From an uncultured Lachnospiraceae bacterium (GTDB lineage: Bacteria; Bacillota; Clostridia; Lachnospirales; Lachnospiraceae): 5,550 bases of DNA. The DNA lies in contig CAMAHO010000141.1 of the NCBI GenBank assembly GCA_945834545.1, positions 1 to 5,550 of the forward strand. The letters run 5' to 3'. Position numbers and translations under genes: made by a program. Under the pieces are notes generated by a model. The model was not told the origin of the DNA. It searched no databases and worked only from the letters and a program-made list of their open reading frames with translations. Below are positions 4,386 through 5,550 of this stretch, one piece after another; within the stretch, counting starts at the first letter, position 1; the number at the start of each line of letters is the position of its first letter.

Positions 4386-5550
4386 CTATCGATATACAAA
4401 CATTCCTTCCTCCGAATAGACTAACTGATATTCGTATTTCTCCATAAAGTCAAATAACATCTGTCTTTTCATTGTGCCGGCATCAATTATCGTACCGGAA
4501 ATCACAAGTGGTTTGTTATTTTCATCCATATTTTTCCCAACCAGCTGCAATTCTTCCCGTAGCTTTTCAGCGGAAAAAGAATCCAAATCCGGCCAGGTCG
4601 TTGACAATACCGGTTGTAAATCCATATAAAAGCTGATTGCAGGCACATTGTCAAATAAAATGACATTTTTGCCTTTCAAAGCATTATCCATCAGAAACTG
4701 ATTCAGCCCATTCAGCTTTGTGGCATTCTCGGAATTGGTCCACATTCCTGCCAGCACTGCATTGTCTGTTACCTGGCTGTCTCTCTTTTCTCCACTGATA
4801 CCATCCCGAAAGACAAAGGTAGCCCCAAACAGTACGCCCTGGGCAAAGGCAAGTACAAGAAAGACAGCACACAGAATAGGAACGGCCTCCACCACCCTGT
4901 TTTTCACAGCAAACCACCAGCGCCTGAGACATTCAAAGACAAAGGGAATCACCAAAAACAGATTATTCATGGGGGAATACAAATGATTGTTGGAGCCTAA
5001 GGGGGTTATCAGTATGATGAGACCTGTGACCATCCCCAGCATTCTAAAATCATAGTCCTTTCCGCCAAAGAACATTGCGTACAACCCACATAATCCTGCT
5101 ACCATCAAAAATGCAATACCCACATGATAGATGCTGTCATAATTATAGTAGGTAAAGCGAAACATCCCCTTTTGATAGAGCACCAGCAGCATTACACAGC
5201 CCAGGAAGGCACATATCATGCGCTTAGCAAGCATCGCCTTCTCTTTTTTGACACAATATAACCCGATTCCTACTACCAAAAACGGAATTGCCAACACAAA
5301 CCATTTCACATTATATAAATATAGGTCCACATCACCTCGAATCATCCCCAGTAGGCTATACCCCTCCGCTTCAGAAGGCATTGCCAGAAGCTGTGTGATA
5401 CCGGAAACGTACTGCTTAGGTCCATACACAAGAAAAATTACCATCAGGATAGAAAGAACGCCTGCAGCATAGCCAGTTACGCAAAGCAAAGTGCTCCGCC
5501 TAGCGGTCTTAAGCGTTTCTCTTTTGAATAGGAATAGTATCCACAAGGCC
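4386..5550 (-). CDS. Polytopic membrane protein with extracytoplasmic C-terminal domain, partial (N-terminus missing)
   Basis: The frame is open to the right edge, so the N-terminus lies outside; the TTG at 5546 is probably a leucine codon, not the start. About 387 residues are visible. Counting from the TTG codon, hydrophobic segments lie near 19-41, 80-98, 108-124, 139-160, 168-183, 192-207 and 220-241. A soluble domain follows (242-386) with alpha/beta character: KGKNVILFDNVPAISFYMD at 291-309, TTWPDLDSF at 316-324, KPLVISGTII at 345-354 and a closing YQLVYSEEGMFVYR. Many transmembrane helices with a C-terminal soluble domain resemble GT-C fold glycosyltransferases and related surface-polysaccharide proteins, but the catalytic loop, usually near the N-terminus, is outside the window. 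The function is therefore left open. The stop is followed directly by the repeat array, and no intrinsic terminator is seen, so some transcription may continue into rpsB. Confidence 0.8.
   Translation of the reverse strand, partial: ALWILFLFKRETLKTARRSTLLCVTGYAAGVLSILMVIFLVYGPKQYVSGITQLLAMPSEAEGYSLLGMIRGDVDLYLYNVKWFVLAIPFLVVGIGLYCVKKEKAMLAKRMICAFLGCVMLLVLYQKGMFRFTYYNYDSIYHVGIAFLMVAGLCGLYAMFFGGKDYDFRMLGMVTGLIILITPLGSNNHLYSPMNNLFLVIPFVFECLRRWWFAVKNRVVEAVPILCAVFLVLAFAQGVLFGATFVFRDGISGEKRDSQVTDNAVLAGMWTNSENATKLNGLNQFLMDNALKGKNVILFDNVPAISFYMDLQPVLSTTWPDLDSFSAEKLREELQLVGKNMDENNKPLVISGTIIDAGTMKRQMLFDFMEKYEYQLVYSEEGMFVYR

Noticed and set aside
5544..5546. TTG as the start of the right-edge membrane protein
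   Set aside because: The frame continues open to the window edge and no ribosome site can be seen, so the gene most likely starts outside the window.

Overview
The window looks like a chromosomal segment from a Clostridia-class Firmicute, most likely of the Lachnospiraceae type. The evidence is the moderate-to-low GC content, strong GGAGG-type ribosome binding sites about 8 nt from the starts, an rpsB-tsf pair with clostridial-looking proteins, and an EF-Ts lengthened by an internal insertion. The family assignment is an inference from protein style, not a search result.

All five protein genes lie on the minus strand, so they read from high to low coordinates. The first (4386 to the right edge) is the C-terminal part of a polytopic membrane protein with an extracytoplasmic tail, possibly of the GT-C glycosyltransferase type. 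Next is a regulatory stretch without a gene (4130-4385). It holds a tandem array of about four 24-nt repeats, a good sigma-A promoter directly against the array, and a leader of about 125 nt that folds into a closed multi-branch structure ahead of rpsB. Then come rpsB (ribosomal protein S2) and tsf (elongation factor Ts), separated by a 78-nt gap with a 10-bp hairpin, and ended by a strong intrinsic terminator.

Positions 1926-2230 have no gene. They carry the tsf terminator and a 164-bp, highly structured, MITE-like element with perfect 14-bp terminal inverted repeats. After this come an MBOAT O-acyltransferase of the AlgI/DltB type and, 15 nt after its stop, the N-terminal part of a membrane-anchored protein with a GSS motif like the DltD/AlgJ-type SGNH partners. 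These two are probably co-transcribed and translationally close, and should act together to move acyl (probably acetyl) groups onto a surface glycan.

A housekeeping translation operon is therefore flanked on both sides by cell-envelope genes. The items most worth a second look are the structured rpsB leader (a candidate S2 autoregulatory RNA), the 24-nt repeat array against its promoter, the structured element at 2014-2177, and the roughly 60-residue insertion in EF-Ts.
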